The notes: generated from the sequence alone by a model not told the origin. Shown: positions 18,050 through 29,347, counted from the first letter of the stretch. The stretch: DNA of 64,000 nucleotides from an uncultured Gammaproteobacteria bacterium (GCA_947259975.1 CAMYOD010000078.1:83694-147693); one strand, 5' to 3'. Program-made: numbers and translations.

Positions 18050-19285
18050 CTAGAAATTGCCCTGAAACCAACTCTTCATCTTCTCGTATACCGATTTGAA
18101 ATTCGGCCGCACATTTGCATCCTTACGCTCCATAGCACGATTGTGGTGCCCAAAAAGAATCAGGCCCACGCCCGTCGCATAGACGGGACTGCGCACCACA
18201 TCACTGAGGCCACCGATGTACTGGGGCACGCCGAGCCGCACCGGGGCATGGAATATTTCTTCCGCCAGTTCGACCATGCCCTCCATCTTGGAACTGCCGC
18301 CGGTCAGCACGATGCCGGAGCCAATGAGATCCTCGAAGCCGCTACGCCGAAGCTCGGCGAGCACCAGGCCATACAGCTCCTCGATTCGCGGCTCAATGAC
18401 CTCGGCCAGCGTCTGCCGCGCCAAGGTGCGTGGCGGGCGATCACCGACGCTGGGGGTCTCGATGGTTTCGTCGCGACTCGCCAGCTGCGTCAATGCGCAG
18501 GCGTATTTCAACTTGATTTCTTCCGCCGCCTGGGTGGGCGTACGTAACGCTACAGCGATGTCGTTGGTGACCTGGTCACCCGCAATCGGAATGACCGCGG
18601 TGTGGCGAATTGCGCCTTCGGTGAAAATCGCGATGTCGGTCGTGCCGCCACCGATATCGACCAGACAAACACCCAACTCCTTTTCATCGTCGGTCAGGAC
18701 CGACTGGCTGGAGGCAAGTTGTTCGAGGATGATGTCGTCCACTTCCAGACCGCAGCGACGAATACATTTCACGATGTTCTGCGCCGCACTCACCGCACCG
18801 GTGACGATGTGCACTTTTGCCTCCAGACGCACACCACTCATGCCGATGGGCTCGCGTATGCCGTCCTGTCCGTCGATGATGTATTCCTGGGGCAGGATGT
18901 GCAGCACCTTCTGATCCATCGGAATCGCCAGGGCGCGTGCGGCTTCGATTACACGCTCGACGTCCTGTTGATCCACTTCCTGATTACGGATCGCGACGAC
19001 GCCGTGAGAATTGAAGCTGCCGATATGTGCCCCGGCGATACCGGCGAAGACCGAATAGATCTGACAGCCGGCCATCAGCTCGGCCTCCTCGACTGCGCGC
19101 TGAATCGACTGCACGGTGGACTCAATATTGGCGACCACGCCTTTCTTCATTCCCCGCGCGGGATGATGACCGACACCAATGACCTCGACGTCACCACTGG
19201 GTGACACCTCGCCGACAATAGCCAGAACCTTGGAAGTTCCAATGTCGAGACCCACGATGAGCCGGTCGTCTACTTTTTTTGTCAT
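18050..19285 (-). CDS. ftsA: FtsA, actin-like divisome protein
   Basis: The 411-residue actin-fold protein tethers FtsZ to the membrane. Visible motifs are the phosphate-1 region VGLDIGTSKV, the SHS2 insertion (1C domain), the phosphate-2 segment VDIGGGTTDIAIF and the adenosine motif VLTGGSSKMEG. The C-terminal amphipathic helix is present (YEKMKSWFQGNF). The ATG overlaps the ftsQ stop by one base, so translation is coupled. Normal length, no anomalies. Confidence 0.97.
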   Translation of the reverse strand: MTKKVDDRLIVGLDIGTSKVLAIVGEVSPSGDVEVIGVGHHPARGMKKGVVANIESTVQSIQRAVEEAELMAGCQIYSVFAGIAGAHIGSFNSHGVVAIRNQEVDQQDVERVIEAARALAIPMDQKVLHILPQEYIIDGQDGIREPIGMSGVRLEAKVHIVTGAVSAAQNIVKCIRRCGLEVDDIILEQLASSQSVLTDDEKELGVCLVDIGGGTTDIAIFTEGAIRHTAVIPIAGDQVTNDIAVALRTPTQAAEEIKLKYACALTQLASRDETIETPSVGDRPPRTLARQTLAEVIEPRIEELYGLVLAELRRSGFEDLIGSGIVLTGGSSKMEGMVELAEEIFHAPVRLGVPQYIGGLSDVVRSPVYATGVGLILFGHHNRAMERKDANVRPNFKSVYEKMKSWFQGNF

Positions 19286-20064
19286 TAATTGACCCCTTGA
19301 ACCTGTTCCGACGGCGGTACCGAATCCTGTGCGTGCCAGACGACGGCAAACCCGTTCGGATAACGCAGATCGGCATTACGCATCACGGCATCGTCGCGTT
19401 GTGACAGCTCACGATAAGCGGCTACGAACCGCTGCAAGCGTTCGCCGACCGCATGGCGACCGACCATCAACGTCAATTCGGCGTTCGCATCGGCCTTCGG
19501 CCTGACACGGACTACCCAGCTGTCCCGCGCCGTGAGCGTTAGAGCTGTTATGCTTAATCCACTCGTACCCATGACATCGGCCAATTCACCGTATTTTCGG
19601 AACACCTCCTTATGGGTCCCGCGCGGCCCGTCAAGTGAAACCATGGTTGCTGAATTCACAACCTCGAGATCGACCATGTCGCCCACGGAATTGAGCCAGG
19701 CGTGTTGCCCCCAGCGCGCGACCAACTGATGTTCGGTAATCTGGATGTGCACGGACTGTGGCCACTCGCGCCGGACCGCGACACGATGCACCCAGGGCAC
19801 GGATTTCGCGGCGGCCTCGATACGACGCAGGTCGAGCGCAAAGAAATTACCGGCGGCGGCATCGGCCACCGCGCGCTCAAGTTCGACCGGATCGACGTGA
19901 TCGAAGGCACCCTCGAAACTGACCCGCGACACCGGAAAGGCCTCGGGTTGCAGAAGCCGATCTGCCAATACCACCATGCCGGTGACGATCACCAGCATCA
20001 GCACCAGCAACCAGCTGTAATGACGCCGCGATCCGGCAATCAATCGTGCAAACGCCTCACCCAT
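19285..20064 (-). CDS. ftsQ: FtsQ, divisome scaffold with POTRA domain
   Basis: This 259-residue bitopic protein has a short cytoplasmic tail, one membrane helix (about 17-35), a POTRA domain (about 43-115, starting FPVSRVSFEGAFDHV) and a beta domain with the conserved VRREWP and WLNSVGDMV segments. It recruits FtsB/FtsL to the septum. It overlaps the ddlB end by 8 bp and the ftsA start by 1 bp, in the ddlB-ftsQ-ftsA order of gammaproteobacteria. Confidence 0.95.
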   Translation of the reverse strand: MGEAFARLIAGSRRHYSWLLVLMLVIVTGMVVLADRLLQPEAFPVSRVSFEGAFDHVDPVELERAVADAAAGNFFALDLRRIEAAAKSVPWVHRVAVRREWPQSVHIQITEHQLVARWGQHAWLNSVGDMVDLEVVNSATMVSLDGPRGTHKEVFRKYGELADVMGTSGLSITALTLTARDSWVVRVRPKADANAELTLMVGRHAVGERLQRFVAAYRELSQRDDAVMRNADLRYPNGFAVVWHAQDSVPPSEQVQGVN

Positions 20065-20974
20065 GTTCCGATGCCGTCTCCAGTATTCTTGTCACCAGTT
20101 GATCGAATTCGATGCCGGCATGCTCTGCCGCCATCGGCACGAGACTGTGGTCGGTCATCCCAGGCACTGTGTTCACCTCGAGAAAATACGGCGCACCCGT
20201 GTCGTCGAGCATAAAATCGACGCGTCCCCAGCCGCTGCAGCCCAACACGTCGAATGCCTGCTTCGCCAGATCGCGTAATTCGTTTTCGCGCGCCGGTTCG
20301 AGACCGCAGGGGCAGACGTATCGTGTTGTGTCGCTGCTGTACTTGGCCTCGTAGTCGTAGAACTCATGCGGAGTCTCGAGCCGTATCAATGGCAGGTCAT
20401 GGTCCTGCAGAATTGAGGCGGTAAACTCGGATCCACCAATCCAGCGCTCGAGCAGAACTTCATCGTCGTAGCGCGCCGCGTCGTGCCACGCGTCCTGCAA
20501 CTCGCGGGTTGATTCAACTTTTGCGATACCCAGGCTCGAGCCCTCCCGGTTTGGCTTTACCATCAAGGGAAAACCGATTTCCTGCGCACAGTCATCGAGA
20601 CCATCCGCCGAGGCCGGTACCGCGAATGCCGGCGTGGGTATTCCGGCGGCGGACCAGACCTGCTTGCAGCGGATCTTGTCCATCGCCAGCGCCGAACCCA
20701 ATACGCCGCTGCCGGTGTAGGGCAAGCCGACCACTTCGAGCGCCCCTTGAATCACTCCGTCCTCGCCCCAGCGCCCGTGTAGCGCGATAAAGGCCGCGCG
20801 GTAGTCGCCGGCCGCCAGGTCGTCCAGCACCGCGGGACCGGCATCGATGCCGTCGGCCACCACGCCCTGGCGCTGCAACGCGGCCAATACCGCCGCACCG
20901 CTCTGAAGCGAGATTTCACGTTCCGCCGAGATACCGCCCATCAATACCGCCACTTGTTGCGCTCCTCCGCTCAT
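20057..20974 (-). CDS. ddlB: D-alanine--D-alanine ligase B
   Basis: This 305-residue ATP-grasp enzyme makes D-Ala-D-Ala for MurF. The N-terminal AVLMGGISAEREISLQSG and ALHGRWGEDGVIQG blocks, VKPNREGSSLGIAKV and the C-terminal FLEVNTVPGMTDHSLVP metal-binding segment are all intact. It overlaps murB by 4 bp and ftsQ by 8 bp. Normal length. The D-Ala-D-Ala product indicates a vancomycin-type standard peptidoglycan stem. Confidence 0.97.
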   Translation of the reverse strand: MSGGAQQVAVLMGGISAEREISLQSGAAVLAALQRQGVVADGIDAGPAVLDDLAAGDYRAAFIALHGRWGEDGVIQGALEVVGLPYTGSGVLGSALAMDKIRCKQVWSAAGIPTPAFAVPASADGLDDCAQEIGFPLMVKPNREGSSLGIAKVESTRELQDAWHDAARYDDEVLLERWIGGSEFTASILQDHDLPLIRLETPHEFYDYEAKYSSDTTRYVCPCGLEPARENELRDLAKQAFDVLGCSGWGRVDFMLDDTGAPYFLEVNTVPGMTDHSLVPMAAEHAGIEFDQLVTRILETASEHG

Positions 20975-21891
20975 ACGGTCTCACCGACGATGCGGACTTC
21001 CCGCACCAGGTCTACGCCGTGCTGCTGCAAAACCTCCGCATGCACGCGTTCAATGAGTCGTTCAATGTCCGCCGCCGTCGCGCCACCAGAATTCACGATG
21101 AAGTTCGCATGCAAATCCGAGATGCAGGCCTTGCCCTCACAGAGCCCCTTAAGCCCCGCCGTTTCGATGAGTCGGGCGGCATGGTCGTTGGGCGGATTAC
21201 GGAACACCGACCCCGCATTGGGGATCTGCGTCGGCTGTGCCGCCCCGCGCCGCGCCAACAGGTCACGGATGCGCGCCTTGCCCTCCTCCGGGTCGCCGGT
21301 CTGTAATTGAAAGCAGGCGGCGACAAACCACTCGCCCGCCGGACCGCGCACGCTGCGGTAGGCGATCTCATAGTCCGCCGGCGCACGTTTGCGGATGCGA
21401 CCAAAGCGATCGATGGTTTCCACTTCCGCCACCCGCGACCAGGTCTCACTGCCGAACGCGCCCGCGTTCATTGCCAGCGCGCCGCCGACGGTGCCGGGGA
21501 TACCGGCGAGAAATTCGGCGCCGGCGAGTCCGTGGCGACTGCTAAAGCGCGCCACCTTGGCGCTGGGAACGCCGGCCTCGGCGCGTACCACATTGGGTAA
21601 CAGCAGCTCGATATGGCCCAGGGCCCCGGTGGTGCAAACCACCGTGCCGCGGATGCCGCCGTCGCGCACCAGCAGGTTGCTGCCCAAACCGACCCAGGTC
21701 AGCGGTTCGTCTGCATCCAGGCCGCCGAGAAAGACACACAGGTCATCCAGGTCCGCGGGCTGGTAAAACCGATCCGCCGGCCCGCCCACGCGCCAACTGG
21801 TGTGTGTGGCCATGGACTCGTTTTCACGCAGCCGACCGCGCAACGTGCCGCGCCCGGAGCTCGATCCGCATTTCGCCGCCGCCACCATCAT
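20971..21891 (-). CDS. murB: MurB, UDP-N-acetylenolpyruvoylglucosamine reductase
   Basis: This 306-residue FAD enzyme reduces the enolpyruvyl group to give UDP-MurNAc. The FAD-binding block has [12 protein letters not shown] and [18 protein letters not shown]. The C-terminal half contains SVFRNP (serine proton donor region) and [20 protein letters not shown]. The short type I-like architecture matches gammaproteobacterial neighbours. The start overlaps the murC stop (ATGA), so the pair is translationally coupled. Confidence 0.97.
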   Translation of the reverse strand: MMVAAAKCGSSSGRGTLRGRLRENESMATHTSWRVGGPADRFYQPADLDDLCVFLGGLDADEPLTWVGLGSNLLVRDGGIRGTVVCTTGALGHIELLLPNVVRAEAGVPSAKVARFSSRHGLAGAEFLAGIPGTVGGALAMNAGAFGSETWSRVAEVETIDRFGRIRKRAPADYEIAYRSVRGPAGEWFVAACFQLQTGDPEEGKARIRDLLARRGAAQPTQIPNAGSVFRNPPNDHAARLIETAGLKGLCEGKACISDLHANFIVNSGGATAADIERLIERVHAEVLQQHGVDLVREVRIVGETV

Positions 21892-23291
21892 TTCTCCCCG
21901 TGCTCCGAGGCGAGTGCGGCCGCCAGATCGGCGGCGGCCTGGCCGATGCTGCCGGCACCCAGGGTCAACACGATGTCGCCGGCCTGCAGGACGTCCTTCA
22001 AGACGCCGGCCAGATCACCGAGCTGCTCGACGAAGATCGGGTTGGCGCGACCGCGCGCGCGGATTGCGCGGCATAGCGAGCGACCGTCGGCCTCGGGTAG
22101 CGGCGTCTCACCGGCGGCGTAGACCTCGGTGATCAACAGCGGCTCGCAGTCCGCCAACACCTGACTGAAATCATCCAACAAATGGTGGGTGCGGCTGTAG
22201 CGATGCGGCTGGAAGATCACCACCACGCGCCGGTCCGGCCAGGCACCCGCCACCGCCTGCAGGGTGGCGGCGATTTCACGGGGGTGGTGGGCATAGTCGT
22301 CCACGAAACGTACCTCACCACCGGCCATCGGCACGCTGCCGACGATCTGCATGCGCCGGGCGATGCCCTGAAACTCGGCGAGACCACGCGCGATGTCCTC
22401 GGCCGTACAACCGACCTCGTGCGCGACCGCGATTGCCGCCAGGGCATTCAGCACGTTGTGCCGACCGGGATAATTCAGATTTACCGTCAGCCAGGGGGTG
22501 CCGCGGCGCTCGACCTCGAATCGCATTTGCACACCGTCCGCCTCGATGTGGGTGGCGCGAAAATCCGCGCCCGCTGCCGTGCCGTAGGTCAACACCGGTT
22601 TCTGAATTGCCGGCAACACTTCCTGCACCCCCGGGTCATCTACGCACATCACCGCCAGGCCGTAGAACGGCAGGTGGTGCAGGAATTCGACAAACGTTTT
22701 CTTGAGTACGCCGAAATCGCCGCCGTAGGTTTCCAGATGATCCACGTCAATATTTGTCACCACCGCCATCAGTGGTTGCAGATGCAGGAACGAGGCATCG
22801 CTTTCATCGGCCTCCGCCACCAGATACTCGCCTGACCCGAGCCGCGCATTCGCCCCGGCGCTGTTCAGGCGACCCCCGATCACGAAGGTGGGATCGAATC
22901 CGCCCGCCGCCAGTACGCTGGCGACCAGGCTGGTGGTGGTGGTCTTGCCGTGCGTACCGGCGATGGCGATACCTTTCTGAAACCGCATCAGCTCACCGAG
23001 CATCTCGGCGCGTGGAATGACCGGTATCTTCTGCTGCCGTGCGGCCGTCACTTCGGGATTGCCTTCCCGTACCGCAGTGGAGGTCACCACGACATCGGCA
23101 CCCGCAACCCACTCCGCACTGTGACCGATATGAATCGTGGCGCCGAGATCACGCAGTCGGCGGGTGTTCGCACCGTCCTGCATATCGGAGCCGGACACCT
23201 CGTAACCCTGATTAGTCAGGACCTCGGCGATACCGCTCATACCCGCGCCCCCGATACCGACGAAATGTATATGTCGAATCCGATCACGCAC
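21888..23291 (-). CDS. murC: MurC, UDP-MurNAc--L-alanine ligase
   Basis: This 467-residue Mur ligase adds L-Ala to UDP-MurNAc. It has the N-terminal Rossmann motif [17 protein letters not shown], the ATP loop [15 protein letters not shown], the central [12 protein letters not shown] and the C-terminal [16 protein letters not shown]. Its length is typical. It overlaps murG by 8 bp and murB by 4 bp. Nothing unusual. Confidence 0.98.
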   Translation of the reverse strand: MRDRIRHIHFVGIGGAGMSGIAEVLTNQGYEVSGSDMQDGANTRRLRDLGATIHIGHSAEWVAGADVVVTSTAVREGNPEVTAARQQKIPVIPRAEMLGELMRFQKGIAIAGTHGKTTTTSLVASVLAAGGFDPTFVIGGRLNSAGANARLGSGEYLVAEADESDASFLHLQPLMAVVTNIDVDHLETYGGDFGVLKKTFVEFLHHLPFYGLAVMCVDDPGVQEVLPAIQKPVLTYGTAAGADFRATHIEADGVQMRFEVERRGTPWLTVNLNYPGRHNVLNALAAIAVAHEVGCTAEDIARGLAEFQGIARRMQIVGSVPMAGGEVRFVDDYAHHPREIAATLQAVAGAWPDRRVVVIFQPHRYSRTHHLLDDFSQVLADCEPLLITEVYAAGETPLPEADGRSLCRAIRARGRANPIFVEQLGDLAGVLKDVLQAGDIVLTLGAGSIGQAAADLAAALASEHGEK

Positions 23292-24363
23292 CCACCGCCT
23301 CCATACACATCTGTGTCACACGCTCCGTTGCATCGAAGCGCGCCAGAGAGTGTGCTCGTTCCGCCATGTCGTAGACGCGCTCACGATCGCGACTGAGTTC
23401 ACTCAACAAGTCCACCAGGCGTTCATTGGTCAACTCTTTTTGCGGCAACAGGATCGCGGCGTCACGATCGGAAAGGTAGTGCGCGTTGAAGGTCTGGTGA
23501 TCGCTCACCGCAAAGGGATATGGCACCAGAATCGCCGCAACCCCGGCGGCGGCCAGTTCGGCGACAGTCATGGCACCGGCGCGGGCCAACACCACATCGG
23601 CCCAGTCATAGGCGGCGGCCATATCATCGACAAACTCGTGCACCTCGGCGTCGACATTGAGCTCGCGGTACCGTGCCTGTACAAGCTCACCGCGCCCGCG
23701 TCCGCACTGATGTCGCACCTCCGGTCGTAGCCCGGTAGCCATCTGCGCCAGTACCGCCGGCACCCGTTCGTTAAACACGCGGGCGCCCAGGCTACCGCCG
23801 ACCACCAGGAGTCGTAAGCGCCCCGAACGTCCACTCAGACGCTGCGCGGGAGGCGCCATCTGCGCGATTTCGGGTCGTACCGGATTGCCGACATAGGTTG
23901 CGCGATCACGGCGTATCCCTTGCGAGACTGGAAATCCGGTCATGACCACGTCGGCCACGCGCGCCAACCAACGATTGGTCAAACCGGCCACCGCGTTGGC
24001 CTCGTGAATCAACAAGGGCCGGCGCAGCAACCACGCGACCAGACCGCCGGGACCGGCGACGAAACCACCCATGCCCAGCAGACCGTCGGGGCGCCAGCGC
24101 AGGACGGCGGCAACCGCCTGGATCATGGCGACGAGTACGCGCAGGGGGGCCAACAGCCAGCCCAGGACACCCTTGCCGCGCAAGCCCCGGATCGCGATCC
24201 ACGCCATCTCAATTCCCGCCGCCGGCACCGCGCGTGCCTCAAGCCCGGCGCGCGTGCCCAGCCACACCACCTGAACGCCACGCTCACGTAACTGGCGCGC
24301 CACCGCGAGTGCCGGAAACACGTGCCCACCTGTCCCGCCGGCCATAATCATTAACGTTCTCAC
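23284..24363 (-). CDS. murG: MurG, lipid II-forming GlcNAc transferase
   Basis: This 359-residue GT28 enzyme converts lipid I to lipid II at the cytoplasmic face of the inner membrane. The glycine-rich loop [14 protein letters not shown] lies at the N-terminus, with a second G-loop [12 protein letters not shown] and the donor-binding [16 protein letters not shown] chose GTG 24363, which overlaps the ftsW stop in a GTGA arrangement and gives the usual [10 protein letters not shown] start; an ATG four codons later is an alternative. Confidence 0.96.
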   Translation of the reverse strand: MRTLMIMAGGTGGHVFPALAVARQLRERGVQVVWLGTRAGLEARAVPAAGIEMAWIAIRGLRGKGVLGWLLAPLRVLVAMIQAVAAVLRWRPDGLLGMGGFVAGPGGLVAWLLRRPLLIHEANAVAGLTNRWLARVADVVMTGFPVSQGIRRDRATYVGNPVRPEIAQMAPPAQRLSGRSGRLRLLVVGGSLGARVFNERVPAVLAQMATGLRPEVRHQCGRGRGELVQARYRELNVDAEVHEFVDDMAAAYDWADVVLARAGAMTVAELAAAGVAAILVPYPFAVSDHQTFNAHYLSDRDAAILLPQKELTNERLVDLLSELSRDRERVYDMAERAHSLARFDATERVTQMCMEAVGA

Positions 24364-25520
24364 CTCCGCGCCCCGGGAACTGGTTTGGTCACGCGCACCA
24401 CCGCGAACAGCAATCCGATCGCCATGCAACTCGCGAGCATGCTGCTGCCGCCATAGCTCATTAGCGGAAGCGTGAGTCCTTTGGTCGGCAAGGCACCCAT
24501 GTTGACGCCCATATTGATCATCGCCTGACCACCGATCAGCAGGCCGACGCCCTGGGCCAGACGCGCGGCAAATACCTGGCCGATCAATTCGGCACGACGC
24601 GAAATGACCATGGCCTGCCATACGAGAAATGCGAACAGGCCGATTACAGCGAGTACGCCAAACAGACCGAGCTCCTCACCGATCACCGCAAAGAGGAAGT
24701 CCGTATTCGCCGCCGGCAGGTAGTGCAGCTTTTGAATGCTGGCACCGAGACCGACGCCAAACCATTCGCCACGCCCAAAAGCAATCAGGCTCTGGGTAAG
24801 TTGAAAACCGGAATCAAAGGGGTCGGACCACGGATTGAGGAACGCGGTGATCCGTTGCATGCGATACGGTGCGAGCAGGGTAAGCAGCGTCATGCCTGCC
24901 ATGCCCGCCAGCAGACAACTCAAGAAATGCCAGAATCGCACACCGGCGAGAAACAACATCCCAAACACAGTCACAGTAATGACGACGGCGCTGCCAAAGT
25001 CCGGCTCCATCAACAGCAGCATGGCAATCAGACCGACGACGATACCGATCATCAGAATGCCTTTCGTAAAATACGTCAGGCGATCGCTACGACGGGTAAG
25101 GAATCCGGCCGCGTAGATCAACATGAACACCTTGACGAACTCCGAAGGCTGCAGATTGACCGGCCCCAATTGAAACCAGCGCGAACTGCCGTTGATCTGG
25201 GTGCCCACCCCCGGCACCAACACCAGCACCAGCATGATCATGCCGAACAGCACCAGCACCGGGCCGGCATACTGCCACCAGTCAATCGGCGTGCGCGCGA
25301 CCGCCCAAAGGACTCCCAGACCCAGTGCGACGTGGAGTCCCTGGCGAAGCAGAAAACGCATCGGCTCACCGGCCTCCGCCGCGGCTGGGATCGACGCTGA
25401 ATGCACCATCACCAGACCCAGGCCGAGCAACGCGGCTACCGTGACCATCAGCACGTAATCCCAATCGCCTTTGGTTTCGGCGATCTGCGCCCGTACCGCT
25501 TGTGCCGTCGCCGCGCTCAT
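24360..25520 (-). CDS. ftsW: FtsW, septal SEDS glycosyltransferase
   Basis: This 386-residue polytopic SEDS protein polymerises lipid II together with FtsI. About ten hydrophobic segments are visible, along with the conserved QPSEFVKVFM, the catalytic-loop region GRGEWFGVGLGAS and GGQAMINMGVNMGALPTKGLTLP. The N-terminus has a cytoplasmic stretch of about 20 residues. It overlaps murD and murG by 4 bp each. RodA is the paralogue, but the dcw context favours FtsW. Confidence 0.96.
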   Translation of the reverse strand: MSAATAQAVRAQIAETKGDWDYVLMVTVAALLGLGLVMVHSASIPAAAEAGEPMRFLLRQGLHVALGLGVLWAVARTPIDWWQYAGPVLVLFGMIMLVLVLVPGVGTQINGSSRWFQLGPVNLQPSEFVKVFMLIYAAGFLTRRSDRLTYFTKGILMIGIVVGLIAMLLLMEPDFGSAVVITVTVFGMLFLAGVRFWHFLSCLLAGMAGMTLLTLLAPYRMQRITAFLNPWSDPFDSGFQLTQSLIAFGRGEWFGVGLGASIQKLHYLPAANTDFLFAVIGEELGLFGVLAVIGLFAFLVWQAMVISRRAELIGQVFAARLAQGVGLLIGGQAMINMGVNMGALPTKGLTLPLMSYGGSSMLASCMAIGLLFAVVRVTKPVPGARR

Positions 25521-26851
25521 GCGTCCAGCGCCTCGACCGCGGCGATAAACTGCTCGCCGCGATCCTGATAATCACGAAACATGTCGAAGCTCGCGCAGGC
25601 CGGCGAGAGCAACACCGCATCCCCGGCCACCGCCAGCTCCGCCGCGCGCTGCACGGCCGCGGTAAGCGACTCGGCGTGCACCACTTTCACGGTATCCGGC
25701 AGCACCGCCTCGAGGCGCGCTGCATCCTGACCGATGAGTACGACCGCGCGGGTGTGACTCGCTACTGGCGCAGCCAGCGGTGCGAAGTCCGCACCCTTGC
25801 CGTCGCCGCCGGCAATTAGCACCACCGGTCGGTCCATGCCGGTGATTGCCGCCAGGGTGGCGCCCACGTTGGTGGCCTTGGAGTCGTTGATCCACGCCAC
25901 ATCCTGTCTGGTCGCCACGGTCTGGCTGCGATGCGGTAATCCGCGAAAGCGACGCGCCACGTCACTGGCCACCTCGCGCGATACGCCCATCGTCTCTGCA
26001 AGCGCCATGGCGGCCAGGACATTGGCGACATTGTGGCGGCCCACGAGGCCGAGCTCGGACGCCGCCAACAGCGGCCGCTCACCCCGCACAAGCAATTGCG
26101 CGCCCGCGCGATCGACGGTAACGCCATAGTCGTGGGCGCTGGCGGGTGCCGCCAGACCAAAGCAAACCACCTTGCGACGCGGCGCCTGCATGCGCATGAC
26201 CCGCGGATCGTCGGCGTTAAGCACCATGACGCCATCGCCGCGAAAGATGCGTGTCTTCGCCTTGATGTAGTCGTCGAGATCACGGTAGCGGTCGAAGTGA
26301 TCCGGACTCACGTTCAGCACCGCCGCCGCCTTCGCGTTTAGACTGCGGGTGGTCTCGAGCTGGAAACTCGAGAGTTCCAACACGTAGGCATCCGGTTCCG
26401 GCGTGCGCAACAAGTCCAGGGCCGGCACGCCGATATTGCCGCCGACCGCGGTATCCAACCCGGCAGCTGCACACATTTCACCCACCAGGGCGGTGACCGT
26501 GCTCTTACCGTTGGTACCGGTGATCGCGATGACCGGCGCGGTGGCGACACGTGCAAACAACTCCACGTCGCCGACAATCTCGGCACCGCGCGCGGCCGCC
26601 TGCACGATGGCCGGCTCGCGCACTGACACGCCCGGACTCACCACCACCATATCGGCACCCGCCAACCGGCGGGCATCAAACGCGCCCGTATGCACAGGGA
26701 CATCGGACAATTCCGCGCGCAACTGTGTCAGCATCGGCGGCTGCGCACGGCTGTCGACGACCACGATGTCGCGATTTTCAGCATACAGATAACGCGCGAC
26801 GGACAGTCCGGACGCCCCCAGACCGACAATCACGACTCGACCTGTCGCCAT
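25517..26851 (-). CDS. murD: MurD, UDP-MurNAc-L-Ala--D-glutamate ligase
   Basis: This 444-residue Mur ligase adds D-Glu. I prefer ATG 26851 because it gives MATGRVVIVGLGASGLS, the usual start; a GTG 13 codons upstream would extend the protein. Motifs include the ATP loop ITGTNGKSTVTALV, the NVSPDHFDRY block and the C-terminal LLSPACASFDMF. It lies 54 bp after mraY (16 bp if the upstream GTG is used) and overlaps ftsW by 4 bp. Confidence 0.96.
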   Translation of the reverse strand: MATGRVVIVGLGASGLSVARYLYAENRDIVVVDSRAQPPMLTQLRAELSDVPVHTGAFDARRLAGADMVVVSPGVSVREPAIVQAAARGAEIVGDVELFARVATAPVIAITGTNGKSTVTALVGEMCAAAGLDTAVGGNIGVPALDLLRTPEPDAYVLELSSFQLETTRSLNAKAAAVLNVSPDHFDRYRDLDDYIKAKTRIFRGDGVMVLNADDPRVMRMQAPRRKVVCFGLAAPASAHDYGVTVDRAGAQLLVRGERPLLAASELGLVGRHNVANVLAAMALAETMGVSREVASDVARRFRGLPHRSQTVATRQDVAWINDSKATNVGATLAAITGMDRPVVLIAGGDGKGADFAPLAAPVASHTRAVVLIGQDAARLEAVLPDTVKVVHAESLTAAVQRAAELAVAGDAVLLSPACASFDMFRDYQDRGEQFIAAVEALDA

Positions 26852-26905
26852 ATCAGTCTCTGCCACCCGTTCTATTGCCTCCAGATTCACGTACCACGCC
26901 TCAAA

Positions 26906-27988
26906 TCAACGCATCTTCAAAGTCGCAAGACCTACCAACACCAGAATCAAGGTGATGATCCAGAACCGCACAATGACACGGGGTTCCGGCCAGCCCTTGA
27001 GCTCGAAATGATGATGTAGCGGCGCCATACGGAAGATACGCTTACCCACGAGCTTGTAAGACGCCACCTGCAGGACCACCGACACGGTTTCGATCACGAA
27101 CACCCCGCCCATAATAAAAAGTACGATTTCCTGCCGCACGACGATGGCGATGGCGCCCAATGACGCACCGAGTGAAAGCGCGCCGATGTCGCCCATGAAC
27201 ACCTGCGCCGGGTAGGTGTTGAACCAGAGGAATCCCAGTCCGGCGCCGACTAACGCGGCACAGAACACCAGCACCTCGCCGGTGCCCGCGATATAGGGAA
27301 TTCCCAGGTAGGATGAAAACACCGTGTTGCCGGTGACATAGGCAAAGATACCCAGCGCTCCGGCGACCATGACGGTGGGCAGGATCGCCAGGCCATCCAG
27401 CCCGTCTGTGAGATTGACGGCGTTACTGGTGCCGACGATCACCAGGTAAGACACCAACAGGAACCAGGGCCCGAGATCCACCGCCACGTATTTGAAGAAA
27501 GGCACGATCAACTGCGTCTCCACAGGCGTCTTGGCGGTCCAATACAAAAAAACGGCGCCCGCCAAGCCGGCAACACTTTGCCAAAAGAACTTGGAACGGG
27601 CGCCAATACCACGGGGGTCCTGGTTAACTATTTTTCGGTAATCGTCCACCCAGCCGATGGCACCGAAGGCCACACACGTGAACAGGACGACCCAGACAAA
27701 ACGGTTGGAGAGATCGGCCCACAGCAATGTCGCGACAATTACGGCGATCAAGATCAGCGCGCCACCCATGGTAGGCGTGCCGACTTTCTCGAAATGGGTC
27801 GGCGGTCCGTCGGCACGTACAGTTTGACCGATTTGATGGTGGGTCAATTTGCGAATCATCGCCGGTCCGAATACCAGACAGATCAACAGCGCGGTGAGGA
27901 CGCCACAGATGCCGCGCATCGTCAGATAACGAAATACGTTAAAGGCCGTAATGTCATCCGCCAGCGCATTGAGGAGTGCGTACAGCAT
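26906..27988 (-). CDS. mraY: MraY, phospho-MurNAc-pentapeptide translocase
   Basis: This 360-residue polytopic enzyme makes lipid I by transferring phospho-MurNAc-pentapeptide to undecaprenyl phosphate. About ten membrane segments and the catalytic aspartates are seen: [19 protein letters not shown] and [12 protein letters not shown]. The conserved [11 protein letters not shown] loop is near the C-terminus. It directly follows murF (adjacent codons) in the usual order. Confidence 0.97.
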   Translation of the reverse strand: MLYALLNALADDITAFNVFRYLTMRGICGVLTALLICLVFGPAMIRKLTHHQIGQTVRADGPPTHFEKVGTPTMGGALILIAVIVATLLWADLSNRFVWVVLFTCVAFGAIGWVDDYRKIVNQDPRGIGARSKFFWQSVAGLAGAVFLYWTAKTPVETQLIVPFFKYVAVDLGPWFLLVSYLVIVGTSNAVNLTDGLDGLAILPTVMVAGALGIFAYVTGNTVFSSYLGIPYIAGTGEVLVFCAALVGAGLGFLWFNTYPAQVFMGDIGALSLGASLGAIAIVVRQEIVLFIMGGVFVIETVSVVLQVASYKLVGKRIFRMAPLHHHFELKGWPEPRVIVRFWIITLILVLVGLATLKMR

Positions 27989-29347
27989 CTAACTAACGTC
28001 CCCCGCATCCGATTCCCCGGCGCAGATCCTTGCCACGACCTGCTCCATGTGCGCGGACCGCGAACCCTTGACCAGGACGGTCGCGTCCGCGTGCATTTCC
28101 GCACGCAATATATCGACCAGCTCGGCTACCGAGGCACAATGGCGTGCGCCGGCACCAAAGGCCTTGCTCGCCGCCGCGCTCAGGGGGCCGAGCGTCAACA
28201 GCCTGCGCACCCCGGCCTGGCGGGCCTGCCGACCGATGGTCTGATGAACCTCCAGCGCGTTATCGCCGAGCTCCGCCATATCACCCAGCACCAGGATGGT
28301 GTCGCCGCCGAACTGCAGCAGGACGTCGAGACCCGCCGCCACCGAGGCCGGGTTCGCGTTATAACTGTCATCGAGTACCTGCGCCTGATCGAGGCCGCGA
28401 CGCAGTTGCAAACGCCCGGTCATACTCAGAGGCGCTTCCAGTCCTTGTTGGATCTGTGTCGTGGAAACGTCCAGCGCAACCGCCGCACTGGTAGCGGCCA
28501 ACGCATTAAGCACGTTATGTTTGCCGAACAAAGGCAACTGCACGTCAATCGCACCGACAGGTGAATGAATGCGCAGCGTGCTGCCGTTCGGACCGGTCTG
28601 GTATTCCGCAGTGACATCCGCCGGACGCTCGAGCCCGAAGGTGATACAACGCCGATCACCGGCGAGTCGATGCCAAAGCGCAGCGAAGGTATCGTCCGCA
28701 TTGATCACCGCGACACCGTCGTCGGCGAGCCCGGCAAAGATCTCGCCTTTGGCATGGGCAACTCCCTCGACGGTTTTCAGACCTTCCAGGTGCGCCGCCG
28801 CGGCATTGGTGATCACCGCGACCGTGGGCGCCGTCAGTCCGGTCAGATAGGCGATCTCGCCACTGTGATTCATGCCCATCTCCACCACTGCAAAACGGTC
28901 CGTGGAACGCATGCGCAGCAGGGTCAGCGGCACGCCGATTTCGTTGTTCAGATTTCCCTTGGTGATGAGGCCGGGCCCGGCGATCCCAAGGATCGCGCCG
29001 ATCATTTCTTTCACGGTGGTCTTCCCGTTACTGCCCGTGACACCGACCACCGGCACATCGAAATGCCGGCGCCAATGGGCCGCCAGGATACCGAGCGCCT
29101 GCCGCGTGTCGGTCACCTGAACGTAGGGCAGATCTGTCTTGACGGCCCGCGCGAGCATGGCGGCCGCGACCCCGGCCGCGGCCGCCTGGGCGACAAATTC
29201 GTGGCCATCGAAGTTCGGGCCATGTAATGCGACGAATAACTCGCCACCACGCGCCGTCCGGCTGTCTGTGGTGACGGCGCTGAATTCGACATCACCGCCG
29301 AACATCGTGCCGTCTACAATTTCACTAGCTCGCGCCAGACTCATCAC
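27989..29347 (-). CDS. murF: MurF, UDP-MurNAc-tripeptide--D-Ala-D-Ala ligase
   Basis: This 452-residue Mur ligase attaches D-Ala-D-Ala made by DdlB. It has the N-terminal domain with DSRTARGGELFVAL, the ATP loop TGSNGKTTVKEMI, EMGMNHSGEIAYLT and the C-terminal DDSYNANPASV. It overlaps murE by 4 bp (ATGA). Normal length, no anomalies. Confidence 0.97.
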   Translation of the reverse strand: MMSLARASEIVDGTMFGGDVEFSAVTTDSRTARGGELFVALHGPNFDGHEFVAQAAAAGVAAAMLARAVKTDLPYVQVTDTRQALGILAAHWRRHFDVPVVGVTGSNGKTTVKEMIGAILGIAGPGLITKGNLNNEIGVPLTLLRMRSTDRFAVVEMGMNHSGEIAYLTGLTAPTVAVITNAAAAHLEGLKTVEGVAHAKGEIFAGLADDGVAVINADDTFAALWHRLAGDRRCITFGLERPADVTAEYQTGPNGSTLRIHSPVGAIDVQLPLFGKHNVLNALAATSAAVALDVSTTQIQQGLEAPLSMTGRLQLRRGLDQAQVLDDSYNANPASVAAGLDVLLQFGGDTILVLGDMAELGDNALEVHQTIGRQARQAGVRRLLTLGPLSAAASKAFGAGARHCASVAELVDILRAEMHADATVLVKGSRSAHMEQVVARICAGESDAGDVS